64,000 bases of DNA from assembly GCA_037576195.1 (NCBI GenBank), contig CM075102.1:19650745-19714744 (forward strand). The letters are read 5' to 3'. Below are positions 50,107 through 61,206 of the stretch, piece after piece (within the stretch, counting starts at the first letter, position 1; each line of letters starts with the position of its first letter). Under the pieces are notes generated by a model. That model was given only the letters and a program-made list of their open reading frames with translations. It was not told the DNA's origin and made no database searches. The position numbers and the translations under genes were made by a program. Source of the DNA: Phytoseiulus persimilis (lineage: Eukaryota; Arthropoda; Arachnida; Mesostigmata; Phytoseiidae).

Positions 50107-52862
50107 AGTTTTCAGAGGCTGATACAGCGGCACTCCTCAAAGATCCTCTTGTCTCCATAACATTGGATAGTTTCAGTGCCGCCCTCAAACTACCTTCTTT
50201 CGTTTGCCCTCTGTCACGTTAGAATTAGCGTACTTGCTGACGCTACATCCAGGGAGTTTGGATCCCGTGAATCAGCTGGACCTTCAGCGCGCAGATTTCA
50301 AATCTTGGCGGGGCTCTTCAGCGGCTGACAGTGTTGCAGAATGGAATTTTGCTCATTTTTACGCCGTGTTCACGGCGGTGCAGATCTCTGGCGACTGTGA
50401 GGTGTCATCGATGAGCATGATTGTCAACTCCGGCTCACGGGAAGTTAGTTTCTACTCAAAATCTGGAATTCTTCGGCGAGCTCCTGACTCTTCTGCCGTT
50501 TTCCGGAGTCCCTCTCCCTTGGCCGCCGACGGATCCGGCAGCGACGGACGGATCCGGGGCCTCCAAACTCTTTCGCTGACGGCCAGCCTTCGATGTGAAC
50601 GGTCGGCGATTCTAGTGGCAAATTCAAACGACCCGAGCCAAGGAGGTGGTCGGCGTGATCTAAAGAAGACCCCACTCAAGGTTCAATTCTAGTGGGCCAC
50701 ACTGTCTCAGGTAAACTACGTTTGTCGAATCCTCAATTCACGTAAAATAGCGCAGATTATTCTCCGAAACCATCTACGGGAGATAGTGGTGAAGGAATCT
50801 CGAGAACCCCGAGAAGGGACAGCGATCCATGATGGATTTTGTTCTGCTCGTAGACTATCTGTGTGGGCATGAACTGCTCGACTGTGTGGAAGTGTTTCTC
50901 CTATCATGAACAGTGTCGTGCTTCGGGTACTGTAGGGTGTGTCAGACGCTCGGTCACTGCTTCGGCTGTTTGTGTAGCGATCTGTTGTTGCTCTGTGAGC
51001 GGAAAGTCTATTTCTCCAATCCGTGTGGATCTAGGTGTGCGTTCCTATCGCGTTTTGCCTCTTCCTCCCTCCGCCAGTTCGGTCTCTTCTCCCGAAGACC
51101 GTCCTTGCCGGCACCGTCAGCCGCTCAGTTAGCTGTTCGGAAAACTGAATTCGCCAGCTGTCAACACTGTGCTCTCCCTGATTCTTGTGAACTCTGATAC
51201 CATCATCAGTGCATTCTTTATTACTGAATCGGGACGGATTGGCGGCGACGGTCGTCTCCTCGGCGAACCCGGTATCAGTGAGTTGCTTTCGGAAAAAGCT
51301 GCGAAATGCCTCGGAACAGAAGTTTTTCGAACAAAGCTCCGTTGCGCTGAGACCTTTCCGCCAGGCGAACGCGAACAGTGAAAGGTCTGGATCCAGAAGA
51401 GTAGTTTGAAAGAGGTTCAGTCTGAAACTGCTTTCGCGTTCCCCTCCCGTTTAAATTTAATGCTTGGAAAGATGTCAGGCAGTTGACAGACATCAGTGTG
51501 GCTCGCAATGTAGAGCGGGCAGAAGAACCGTTAGTAAACCGTTACTACTGACTGCTGCACCTTTGACCTCTGCTCTCGGCGCCGCATGGAAAAAGGAACA
51601 GCCCACCTTCAACGAACTGGCGTATCGTCGGAGCTCTTTTCCGCTATGAACGTAACTTGCAAACAATGGCTATTTAGCAGAATACCGCTCGATGCCATTC
51701 CTTGGAACCTCTTATCGATGAGACCGGACAACCAAGCGCCTGACCAACCGACCGCCATTTGTGTATACCGACCGAGTAATGTGGAGCCTGGGAAAAATCT
51801 CTGGGAGCCTACAAGTCATTGCCACAATCGACATCTTTCATCGCGCTGTTCCTTCGTCGACTGAGGTGGATCCGAGTTTCGGACCATTTAAAGGAGAACT
51901 TTTGTCGGAAGCGGAAGGTTTCTCTCCGATCACCTCCACATCGCGACCAGTTGGCAACAAAGTTACACTCGTGTTGGCTTCTCGACGAATCTCCGAATTC
52001 GTGGTAGCCGGCTCGATGGTTCGTTTCCGCGGCCGAGGCGAGCGAACGTACGCATTCGATGAAACTTTCGTACAGCTTGTCGAGTTGATCTCGCGAAGTC
52101 GTGCCAGGGAACTCTTCAAGGCTATCTAAATCACATGGTCCGAAAGAATTAGTCTGAATATGATCCAGTGGGTGTCGAATGCTGCTTCATGGTTTGCGTC
52201 GATGGGAGGAGTTCCATACAATCGCGAACAGCGTCAACAGTCTGATCCTATTCTTCGCACTAGAAACTCTCTTTCATTCCGCCTACTCCTCATAGTTCCT
52301 GATGTTTCACGACGCGCCGCCATGAACTGTCGAATTTCCACGAGATTCGATTGTTTCTTGTCCAGGGACTCGTGGACTTCCGACAGATGGGCTCTGAGTA
52401 TAGACAGATGGATGTTTATTTATGTAGCAGGGAAAATAATAATATTGAAACCAGAAAAAATCGAAGGGAGCTGACAAGAACGCGAGCTGGATTCTCTTTG
52501 TTGTGGATTGTGGTGTGCAAATCGGATCTCCGGTTGAACTGACCTCGTCGAACAGAAACAAGTCGTATCCGCTCGAAGCTGCGTTATTCTTGAATTCTCA
52601 AGCCCGACGAGCGCGTGATTCCTACGCCAGATTTACGATTCTGCGTCAGCTAGAAGTGCTGCATCCGGGTCGAAAGAATCACCTCACTAACTTCGATTGG
52701 ATTCGACTCCTGACGGAAAAATATTTCTTGTCGATGTTCCGTCTCTCAAAATCAGCGTCCGAACTTCCGTCAGCGCTGATGAGGTTTCGTTTTCTCCATC
52801 ACACCGTTCTTGGTCATCGAACTTCCTAATTCGATCACCCATGTTCTGTTTCAGTCAGCAGG
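50107..52862. other. 2.8 kb upstream of GIPC, no supported gene
   Basis: Probably contains the GIPC promoter and untranslated exons. Long frames occur on both strands (50204-50692 plus, 162 codons; 51761-52129 plus, 122 codons) but each overlaps an antisense frame of similar length and shows no family motif, so I do not call them. Confidence 0.4.
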
Positions 52863-55800
52863 ATGCCATTGTTTTCTTCTATATTGGGGCGACGCCGCGA
52901 TCCCGGGGACACTGAAGAACTGCAAACGGCGGATTCCATCAACGGGAACTCAGGGAACAGCAATCGAGCGCCTTCGCCGCCCCCGTCAAAACTGGTTTTC
53001 CACTGTCAGCAGGCCCAGGGTTCACCCACAGGAATTATTTCTGGCTTCACGAACATAAAAGAACTGTATGCAAAAATCGCCGACTGCTACGACATCTCCG
53101 TGTCGGAGGTAAGTGTTGGCACAGCCTGAAAACTCAGAAATAATCGAGATATTGTCTAAAGAACGGAATCGCTGGAGTGAAAAGAACAGCGTGGACTTGC
53201 GCGCGATCACCCGATGAGCGAACGCACTGCCCTCTGACACCTTGAGGGAAATGAGTCAGTTTAAAGGGGCAACTTGGCTGACTCTGGGTCCTTGTAGATC
53301 ACCGTCATCAGCTTTCGGGCCAAGGACGGGAAATTCTCGTCGTGATTCCTGTCTGCGGCACTACCGTATATTCCATCGGACTCCTTACGATTTCGTTCGT
53401 TTTCCTAATAATTGTGGTTCACTCCGGGACGTTGTCCAACAAAGATTGAACACGACTTCGACTAATTTTGCGATGCGGTCCACGTGGACGATGTCGCCGC
53501 TCGTCGAATCGTTGGTCACGTCTTCCAACTGTTCTTTCAAGTATCTGAAACGCCTCAGAGAAGCGTGGGACCTGAAAGTTGTACGAGCGCTTCCAGAGCA
53601 GTTGGCGGTGATTTCGCTACGATTGCGTGTCATGATCGCGGGCGGCGCGCCGGATTGCAGCTCGGTCGCTGGCTCGCGTTGCTGGTTATAAGCGAGTCAC
53701 CCCGAAACCGTTCTGATTCGAATTCTGGCTCTAGTCGGCGTCCGTTGGAAGCGTTGATGGTGATGTTGTTGTTGTTAGCGTTGTTGCCGTTGCTGTTGTT
53801 GTCATCGTAACAACGCGCAGTGGCCTGACGACAATAGAAGGCGGATGGGTCAGTCATCTCTGGCCAGGCTGGAACAAGGGCAGGGCTCGACACAAACCGT
53901 TGACACCGGGAACGTCAGTGATACTCGGCGAGCTGATTCAAACGCTCACTGTCGTTCATCTATCGAAATTCATCGAAATTTCCGAAGAGCTCTGGAGTCT
54001 ATGCCGACAGACATCCTAGTCCAATAGATTCCAGACACGTCGCCACGAAATCAACACTCCCCGCTAATTCAACCGTTCGGCCCTCCACCTGATCGATGAT
54101 TCTCGGAAACATGTTACCGTCTACGGAACTCTCCCGGAAACATTTCCCCACTAGATTCCCATCGAGGATCACTTCCAAACAGGGCAGTCATCCCCGCCAG
54201 TTTTCCTGAAGCAACAGTTTGATAGCGAAACGATATCCGAGAGGAAAAACTTCTCGACTTTGAATGATCCGTGAGCATTGAGTCACCCAGCACGCTTCAC
54301 CGCGCTGACCAAGTGCTACGGACCAAAAAAAAGCCGCACCGTTGAGCGACAACTCAACCGGATTCCCACTGTCGTCAGCCGAACGCTTTTCGGAGCAACA
54401 CTGGAGCACAGCCGGCAGAAAACCCCAAAGTGTTCGGGAATCATCTTTTTTTCTTCGCCTAGATCCGTTGCCGGAATCCGTGTTCATCACTCCTACACCA
54501 TTTCGTGTCCTCGAGAATGAAAATCGTCGCTATCGCAGTACACACTTCGATAGCATGAAGCACCTCGCGGAGAATCCTAACGCTCCGGACTCGTTCCAGA
54601 TCCTATTTTGCACCTTGAATACTCATAAAGTAGACATGTCCAAGCTGCTCGGGGGTCAGATAGGTCTCGAAGACTTCATCTTCGTCCACCGGAAGGGCCA
54701 AGTAAAAGAAGTCGAAATCCACAAACAGGAGGATTCGCTCGGTTTGACCATCACCGACAACGGAGCCGGGTATGCCTTCATAAAACGAATCAAAGAGGGT
54801 TCCCTCATGGACAAGATTGGTTTTGTACAGGTAAGCCTCCAGGAAGCTTTCCCTGCACAAGGAATATGTGGTCTGGTCCCTTACGTTACTGTCGATGATG
54901 AAGCGTCTGAGAGTTGGAATTCAAAGATGTGGGGGAGGACTCTCAATTTCCTCACCGATGTCTAGCGATTCGGTCTTCCCCCAATCGCTTGAAGGGTTAA
55001 AGACAAAGCACGCGGCACTGGTGAACAAGCGGATACACCTTCGCGGCGATGAATCGTGCTCGCAAAGCGGATCGACAACAAAAGATCCACTCTATGGATG
55101 TTTCGTAAGTGCCGTAGCGTCCACGACGGGTACGCAAACGGCCCATGGTCGCAGACAAACAGGCTCTTTGACAGCCTTCCAGCGGCGTTGCGTTGCAACG
55201 CTTTCACGAGTAACGGCCCAACGAAAAACTACATTAAGCCGATCGCTGCTCTGGGACGCCAGTCACCCTGTGTCAAGACAAGATGTCCGCAAAGATTAAT
55301 GCGGATCTCCCGAACGTCAATATTGAGACTTCCGCGCAACAGAGGTTGAATCGAGATGAACCATGACTTCACGGCGAAGACGCGAACGAGGAAACGAATC
55401 CATTTGATCGACCGACTGTCTATTGGACAGAGTTCGTGACGGCGCCATTCATGATCGAAATCTTCCAGGTCGGAGATCACATCGAGAAAATAAATGAAAC
55501 ATCCATGGTAAACAATCGGCATTATGAGGTGGCCAAAGCACTCAAAGATATCAAGAAGGGTGACATCTTCATTTTGAGGCTCGTGGAACCATTGAAAGCG
55601 GGTTTCTGTAAGTTTGTATTCGACGAGTCACTGGAATTCCTTATGAGTGACCACTCCTGGTTTTCGTTCTTGCTTTCGAATCGCGTATCTGATGGTTGGA
55701 TGATCCACAGCGAACATCGGCCCGAGGAACGGTGGTTCAAAAAAGTCACCCAGCTACGGATCCGGGAAGGAGACTCTGAGATTACGCTCGAAAGGCCCAG

Positions 55801-56244
55801 CAACCGTCGAGAACGCGGTGAGAACTCGTTCAACTCTTCTCAGAATAGACTCACGGGGGGGGGGGGGGGCAAACCACGATGTACATACTAATCATCTCGG
55901 AGATGTTCTTGGCGTCAGAGTGGCGACGATCGCTTATTTATCGCCCCAGTGATGCAACTCTGGTTCCCTTGCAGCCTGACGACGTGATGCAACTGGCGAT
56001 AGAGAAAATCAACTCGTGCCTCGAGTCGTTCATGGGGATCTCAGACTCCGAGCTCGCGACCCAGATTTGGGAACTCGGTTCATCATCGCCGAACCCTCAC
56101 CTTTTCATCCAGGCTGTCGAGAATTCCGAGTTGGGAGCCTTCGGTTTCACCCAAGACTTCATGCTGGATTTGTGGGGAGCAATCACTGATGCGAAATGCG
56201 GTCGAATCCAGTGCGCGCCGAGGCTAACCGCATCACAACCGTGA
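52863..56244 (+). CDS. GIPC: GIPC PDZ adaptor protein, complete, 5 exons
   Basis: Exons joined in phase: 52863-53108, 54600-54830, 55469-55607, 55711-55817, 55975-56244, giving 330 residues (human GIPC1 has 333). GIPC is a cytosolic adaptor that links PDZ-binding receptors to myosin VI for endocytic traffic. Order of parts: the N-terminal GH1 domain with [30 protein letters not shown] and [19 protein letters not shown]; the PDZ domain starting at [20 protein letters not shown] (about residue 128) and running into [13 protein letters not shown] and [13 protein letters not shown]; and the C-terminal GH2 domain with [15 protein letters not shown] and [13 protein letters not shown], which binds myosin VI. 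Exon 4 holds the linker [14 protein letters not shown], nearly as in mammals. The start [12 protein letters not shown] fits the family. Intron 1 is 1.5 kb; intron 4 holds a 15-base poly-G run. Confidence 0.96.
53755..53806. repeat. GTT/GCT-type trinucleotide-rich stretch in GIPC intron 1
   Basis: An imperfect run of gttgtt, gttgcc and gctgtt triplets within the first GIPC intron. On the minus strand it would read as Asn/Ser-rich, which explains an otherwise odd open frame there. Confidence 0.85.
55855..55869. repeat. Poly-G run of 15 in GIPC intron 4
   Basis: Fifteen consecutive G in the 157-bp intron between exons 4 and 5, about 105 bases before the acceptor. Such a run is prone to length change and to sequencing error. 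Confidence 0.95.
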
Positions 56245-56577
56245 ACGTCGACGGGAAAGAATCTACGGAACGGATGGCGCAACGTTTACCAGTTCAGAAG
56301 TGTTCCAGTTCCAATCCAGATGACCGAAGTGTCTACGGTACCTTATTTCCCGACCCCACCCCCGGGTATGAAAGTGGCGAGGTTTTCTCGACTACATATG
56401 ACAAAGTGAATTCGACCATCTGCCGGGGCGGATGTCTTCCCACAGGACCGAAACGAAACCAAATCCAATGATAAGAGTGATTGGGAGATATAATTCCTAC
56501 GCCACGGATTGTGCCGCACTTGTACATATAGAATACAGCACGTCATGCACACTAGGTAGAGCTTAATAACTAGTCAC

Positions 56578-56583
56578 AATAAA
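56578..56583 (+). terminator. Candidate poly(A) signal of GIPC
   Basis: AATAAA lies 334 bases after the GIPC stop codon, followed by T-rich sequence. The position fits a cleavage and polyadenylation site, but there is no transcript evidence. Confidence 0.55.
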
Positions 56584-56971
56584 AACCAGTTAGTTTTTGA
56601 TCAATCATCCATCTGACTCACTCGATCATTCTACAATGAGAAGCAGAACATTCAAAACGACTGAGCTCATCGCGATCCGGCGACATATAACAGCATACGC
56701 TGGGAATCGTGAGCGCAGGCAGCGGACGCTGGGTTTCGTGCCTTCTAGGTCATGTTTCAGATGGGAGTGACTCCCATCATCCCCCCCGTCGTCGAGGCGA
56801 TCGCGAATTCGCTGCTCCGTAACCGAGTGCCCTTGAAAGTACGAACTTCCCACACCGCTTCGCTTTTACGACAGGACCAATCGTATGCCTGCTACTGCGA
56901 TGCAACCTGATGACTCTCTTTCCATGAGAAGGACTCGATAAAATTGATGTATCAGACACAGGGTTAGATTT

Positions 56972-57840
56972 TCAAGTCGAATGAAATGACGTTCTCTGGT
57001 TCCGGGCCGAGAGTCCCTGTGAGCGACCTGTGTGCTGCATGTTTCGCCCATCCCTGGTTGGAATCGGAATATCCATAGACCCCAACCTGGATTCGACGTT
57101 ACCAGTCATCTGCAAGCCATCAGGCATCGGAACACCGTTCTCACCAGAAACTTCATCGCGGGAGGTCATTCTGGCGTTAACAGTTCCGGGCCCGGTGACA
57201 CGAGTAGGCGATACCTTGGGTTGGCAGTCAGAGTCTGTGCGACTCGTGGAATACTCCCGACAAATCCGAGGACAATCGGAGCGAGACTATCTTCCGATCG
57301 AATCCAGGCGTCCCGGTTCGGAACTCCCCATCCCAGAACGACGGTCCAACGCGGAACAGGAGAGGTATCGATGCATCTTTGTCCGGATAGGGCCAATAAC
57401 CTTGTTCCTTTCGGAACTCTTCCATCAACACCCCTGTATTCGAACGATTCTCGTGATTCCAACGGGAATCAGTAAGTTTTCAGTACGGAATAGGAATCTA
57501 GCGAGCAAACGCCTAAAGTTTCGTTCCTTGAAATGCACTGCTGAACGTCTAACGAATCGTGTGTTCGTCAGAGAAACGTCTGAGCAGCGCTCCCACCGAA
57601 ATCTCTGGTTCGGGTGCTCGAATATGTACATCATCCTCTAGTTCTGATCGCAGGCCCTCTACTGGGTTGCGTCCGAATTTCGCTCTGTCGTCGTTTCTGG
57701 CGTCTTGATGCTCGACGCGGAGCCTAATTGTCGAACAGTTACTAAAGACGGAACTTGACGTTCGAGGAGGTGACGTTCCCTCCGATCGTCCCGGAGTTCC
57801 TTCCAAACTCGGAAAATACGTCCAGCAGCTGAGTTATCGG
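56972..57840 (-). other. Coding-like region, strand uncertain (probably minus-strand gene)
   Basis: On the minus strand three pieces read like protein. One, after acceptor gataactcag at about 57833, contains RVEHQDARNDDRAKFGRNP and ELEDDVHIRAPEPEI. One, after acceptor cgaatacag at about 57445, contains EEFRKEQGYWPYPDKDAS and LLFRVGPSFWDGEFRTG. One, ending at 56972, contains RDEVSGENGVPMPDG and SMDIPIPTRDGRNMQ. The last two can be joined in phase across a short intron with a weak donor (ATA|GTCTCG). The plus strand is also open over much of this span (57030-57641 and about 57703-58086, the latter reading KLGKYVQQLSYRDHNGMIAIF). I recognise neither. Confidence 0.3.
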
Positions 57841-58435
57841 GATCATAACGGAATGATCGCGATCTTCCTAGATTCGGCTTCGTTCCAGGAGCTGTGTCCG
57901 TTTGTGCGGCTCACTTACAACAGCCGTCAAGGAAGATATCATTCAGCTTCCTCTGTGGTACGCTGGAGCGCTTGCAGTTCGGATTGTGATCGGATGGACC
58001 CACCGAGCATTTCGGATATGGTTATTCTCTTAGGACTCCATAAACCGAAAATGGTACTAACTATGATTCGGGCAATGGGAGATTAGCCGCCTTGGACGGC
58101 GGAACTCTTGTGCCTTAACGACGGTTGGTCTCGGCTGCTGTCTTCCCATCCACAATTAGAAGTTGGATCCCAGTTGCAGCACTGCCAGCATTGAGATTGT
58201 GAAGATTCTTGCGAGAGCTTACGTGAAGATTCACCATGAACTTTGTCGGTTCGGGAAATGTGTCAAGTGGGTTAGGTGAGCTGATTCGTGAATGATGTCC
58301 AAAACAATTTAACCGTCACTCGAGTTTCGATAACCAGGACGCGGCAGAGTTGGAGAGTATGAATCATTCCGACACGTCCCGGAAACTCCCGGGGTAAGCT
58401 GAGCGATCTTTCTCTGTTCTGTAAGCACTCATTGA

Positions 58436-59444
58436 CTAAGACCCTACGACACCAAACTGACCGAGGTTGGAACTCCTGTCTCGACCAGAATCGGAACCGA
58501 GCACTGGGCCGCGGCTGTCCACTGAACTCCCTCATGATATTGATGTTTCTCGCCTTTTTGTAGCGTTTCTCGCGTGAGTCTCGGAAGTCACTCTCACGCA
58601 ATCCGAAGCATGTTTATGTCTTCGCGACGGATCCCAGGCAATCTGTCGACGGCTGTCGAGCTATCAAAGGTCTTCTTGCGCCATTCGATAAAAGGCGCTT
58701 CACCATAGGGTCTACCCCACACCGGAGCCAACGCTGTCGGAGTGAGGTTTTCGGAGAAAATAATGAATAATCGGTTTCCTCCCCACAACCACCGACCGAA
58801 CTCTTGCCCCGAAGATTTCTGCAGCTTAAAGTGCGTCGATGTCGTGGTGACAGTTCATCAGGCCACTCGCGTCGGGGAAGTCGGGAATGATAACCAACAT
58901 CGCAGGAATATTTCGCTCTTTTCTTCGATGCCTGACATGTCACGGTACCGGCTGCGCTGTTCCCTGTTCGGTCGGGATCAGCTTCAGTGTTACCGGTGCA
59001 TCGTTCTCCGGATACTGACCGATCGAACAAGACCCAAGAGCCCCGGGACTCTTGTTTCCAACATGACTTATGATCGCCGTACTTCAGTTGAGCGATTCCT
59101 CGGATTCCAGAGCCACGAGCCACAGGTTAGGAAATTCGGCTGCACGGCTTGGCTCTCGAGGCAGCATGTTGACGGAGGTTCGCACGACGGGATATCCTGC
59201 CGTGGAGCGAAAGAGTGCTGCAATTCAGGGCCACAGTCGTCAAGAGTGTGTCTGTGTGGGAGAGAGGGTTCTCGAGCCAGCAGGATGGCAGTCGCTATAA
59301 AGCTACTATAGACGACGTGTGTTCTCCTGACCGTTTCGCAGTGATCAGCTGAGTTTCATCGAGGAACTCGATAATTTCCGCCGCTGATACCTTGTTGAGG
59401 TCGACAGCATCCATCAGAGCCTTGTCGCCGATGGCCGCAGACAT
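58436..59444 (-). CDS. Unrecognised protein, 4 exons
   Basis: Exons joined in phase: 59332-59444, 58949-59081, 58598-58818, 58436-58514, giving 181 residues. It starts MSAAIGDKALMDAVDLNKVS followed by AAEIIEFLDETQLITAKR. A middle part has SIGQYPENDAPVTLKLIP. Exon 3 is aromatic and hydrophobic (GRWLWGGNRLFIIFSEN), then PVWGRPYGEAPFIEWRKK. The end is GSDSGRDRSSNLGQFGVVGS. Each join uses GT-AG with matching phase (donors CG|GTCAGG, CCG|GTACCG, GC|GTGAGA), which is hard to get by chance four times. I see no signal peptide and no known domain; the N-terminus could be a small helical bundle. It diverges from the HEMK2-like gene. No function can be given. Confidence 0.6.
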
Positions 59445-59983
59445 AGTCGAGAGCGAGGAAGGCAGTCAGGAGGTCAGTCCCGAAATATTGGTTCTATGCA
59501 GTCGACTCGATTATAGGGCTTCGAAGACGATTCCTCAAGTTCTCGCAAATATGGAGTCGAATCGTTTGAGCCTCCCTTCGATGAACCGGCTGGATCGGAT
59601 CAGTGAAACCGATGTGATCGGTGCTGATTCCCTCCCAGATTCGCGGTGTCTCGATTCGATCGTGGGCTACAGGGAGGGAAACGATCGTCGAGCGGAGCAA
59701 CTCGTTAGCGTTCGTAGAAGTAGATGACCCTTGAAAGCCGTCGACCAATAACGATCTTCTTCCGATATTCCATTCGTGGGGTTTGAACGATTTCCGAAAG
59801 CTCTCGTTTGTCGTTGATTCGGTCTCCCTCGTCATACTGGGTGTGCGATCATGGAGTATGTCTCGGATCGACGAATTATCGATGCGAACGACGTCCGGCT
59901 CGTTCGTTGTTGCTCGCAGAACACATTCATCGCTTCATGTTATCCGACTATGGCTCACTGACGTCATCTCGTGGCGGGCAATT
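59445..59983. promoter_or_regulatory. Divergent upstream region shared by two genes
   Basis: About 540 bp separate the start codon of the minus-strand orphan gene (59444) from the proposed start of the HEMK2-like gene (59984). If both models hold, this is a bidirectional promoter region. I see no clear TATA box. Frames open here on either strand have no known motif. Confidence 0.35.
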
Positions 59984-61108
59984 ATGCCCACGACGTTGTT
60001 GACGGCGGCGACACCGGAGGTAGGAGCTCCTGAGGTGGGCGCAGTGATCCTTGTGCCATCAAACGCAGGTGCTTGTTTTGGGGTCAAAGCAACTCGAGAC
60101 GGAATCCTTCCACAAGGTCCTCCGCAACGACCTGAGTCGTACTCGGAGTCCTATTGTGGATAGCACCGCTGTTGCTCCTGCTCCAAGTTCTCAAGGATTA
60201 CGGGAAGCTCGTCCGAAGGCATGAGTTGGACCCCTATCCATTCTGGCGTTGATTTCCTGAGAAGTCGCAAACTCAAAGGATTGGTCTCAAACTCTGGAAG
60301 AAATATTGAGGGAAGATCATAGAAGAAGTTTTCTTGGTATTCAGACCCCGCAAGAGGCTCACGTGCCCGAAGAAAAGCCGGAACCTCCCCGAGAGCTTCT
60401 GTCGGACGCTTTGCGTAGAGACGCGTCCCATCCGGTTTTCGGGAAAGAATTCAAGCCTACATTGTGCCTAGAGCTCGGCGGCGAGGCCGATGTACGAAGT
60501 CTGTTGGAGCAAGCCGGTGAGTCGATATGTCGAAGCTGAACTCAGTGATTGACAGACTTTTTTCGGAAACAATGAAGCATCTTCCTTTCCAGCGCTCGAA
60601 ACGAATCCAGTATGCTTTTTGTCTCGGCTCGAAGCTACTGCAACACTAAAAGGAACCCAGCCCGTTCTCTCGGACCGCATTCAGTGCTTCCTACCGCGAC
60701 TTCTGAACAAAGTCGACATTCTCCTACTCAGCCCCGAGAGCAACAGCAAGAATAATCAAATTCTGCCTTTCATCTCTCGTCTTCTGGCTCCTAAGGGAAG
60801 GTGAGCCGATACTCGTCTTCTGAGAACCTATCGTAGAGATTTCGTACCTTTGGTTCGAAGACCTCTGAGAGAAATCAACTCCGGATCGACGAGTGGCCGG
60901 ATCCCGTGGGTCTCGATTCGAGAGAGGAAAAAATCATGGAATCCTTATTTCTTCTTCCAGGTACTATCTCCTCCTTTCAGCTGATGACAAGCCGGTTGAG
61001 CTGTGTCGTCAAATGGGCAAGAAGGGCCTGGTATCGCGGGAAGTGATATCGAAGCAGTGTGGCCACGGAGAGACCTTCTCAGTGTTTTGCTTTACACATA
61101 AAAAATGA
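59984..61108 (+). CDS. HEMK2/N6AMT1-like methyltransferase homologue lacking catalytic motifs
   Basis: Exons: 59984-60019 (tentative start), 60345-60516, 60593-60800, 60961-61108, giving 187 residues; human N6AMT1 has 214. Family members use SAM and TRMT112 to methylate the GGQ glutamine of release factor eRF1. Homology runs along the chain: PRELLSDALRRDA (EPAED..LLLDALE region), FKPTLCLELGGEADVRSLL (motif I), TQPVLSDRIQCFLPRLLNK, VDILLLSPES, and the C-terminal GRYYLLLSADDKPVELCRQM and CGHGETFSVFCFTHKK. Motif I, which should be E-x-G-x-G-x-G, has become ELGGEAD. The NPPY motif that holds the substrate glutamine is SPES, and about 23 residues after it are missing. The acidic EPAED motif is also altered. 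All exons stay open with canonical splice sites, so it looks like a maintained pseudoenzyme, not plain debris. An alternative start is ATG at 59431. Confidence 0.72.
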
Positions 61109-61206
61109 ATCGTTCTGAGGAGAGGGCTAGACCATAGAGCTGACCTGAAGCGTTTCTCCGCAATTTCTCTCGAAGGGAGAGAAAGTGTAAAGTGTGGCTT
61201 CTAAAG

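Noticed and set aside
59431-59474. ATG followed by MAADIVESEEGSQE and a GTCAGT donor as first exon of the HEMK2-like gene
   Set aside because: It joins in phase to 60345, but it overlaps the first exon of the better supported minus-strand orphan antisense. The ATG at 59984 with donor GAG|GTAGGA gives a shorter intron. It is kept as an alternative.
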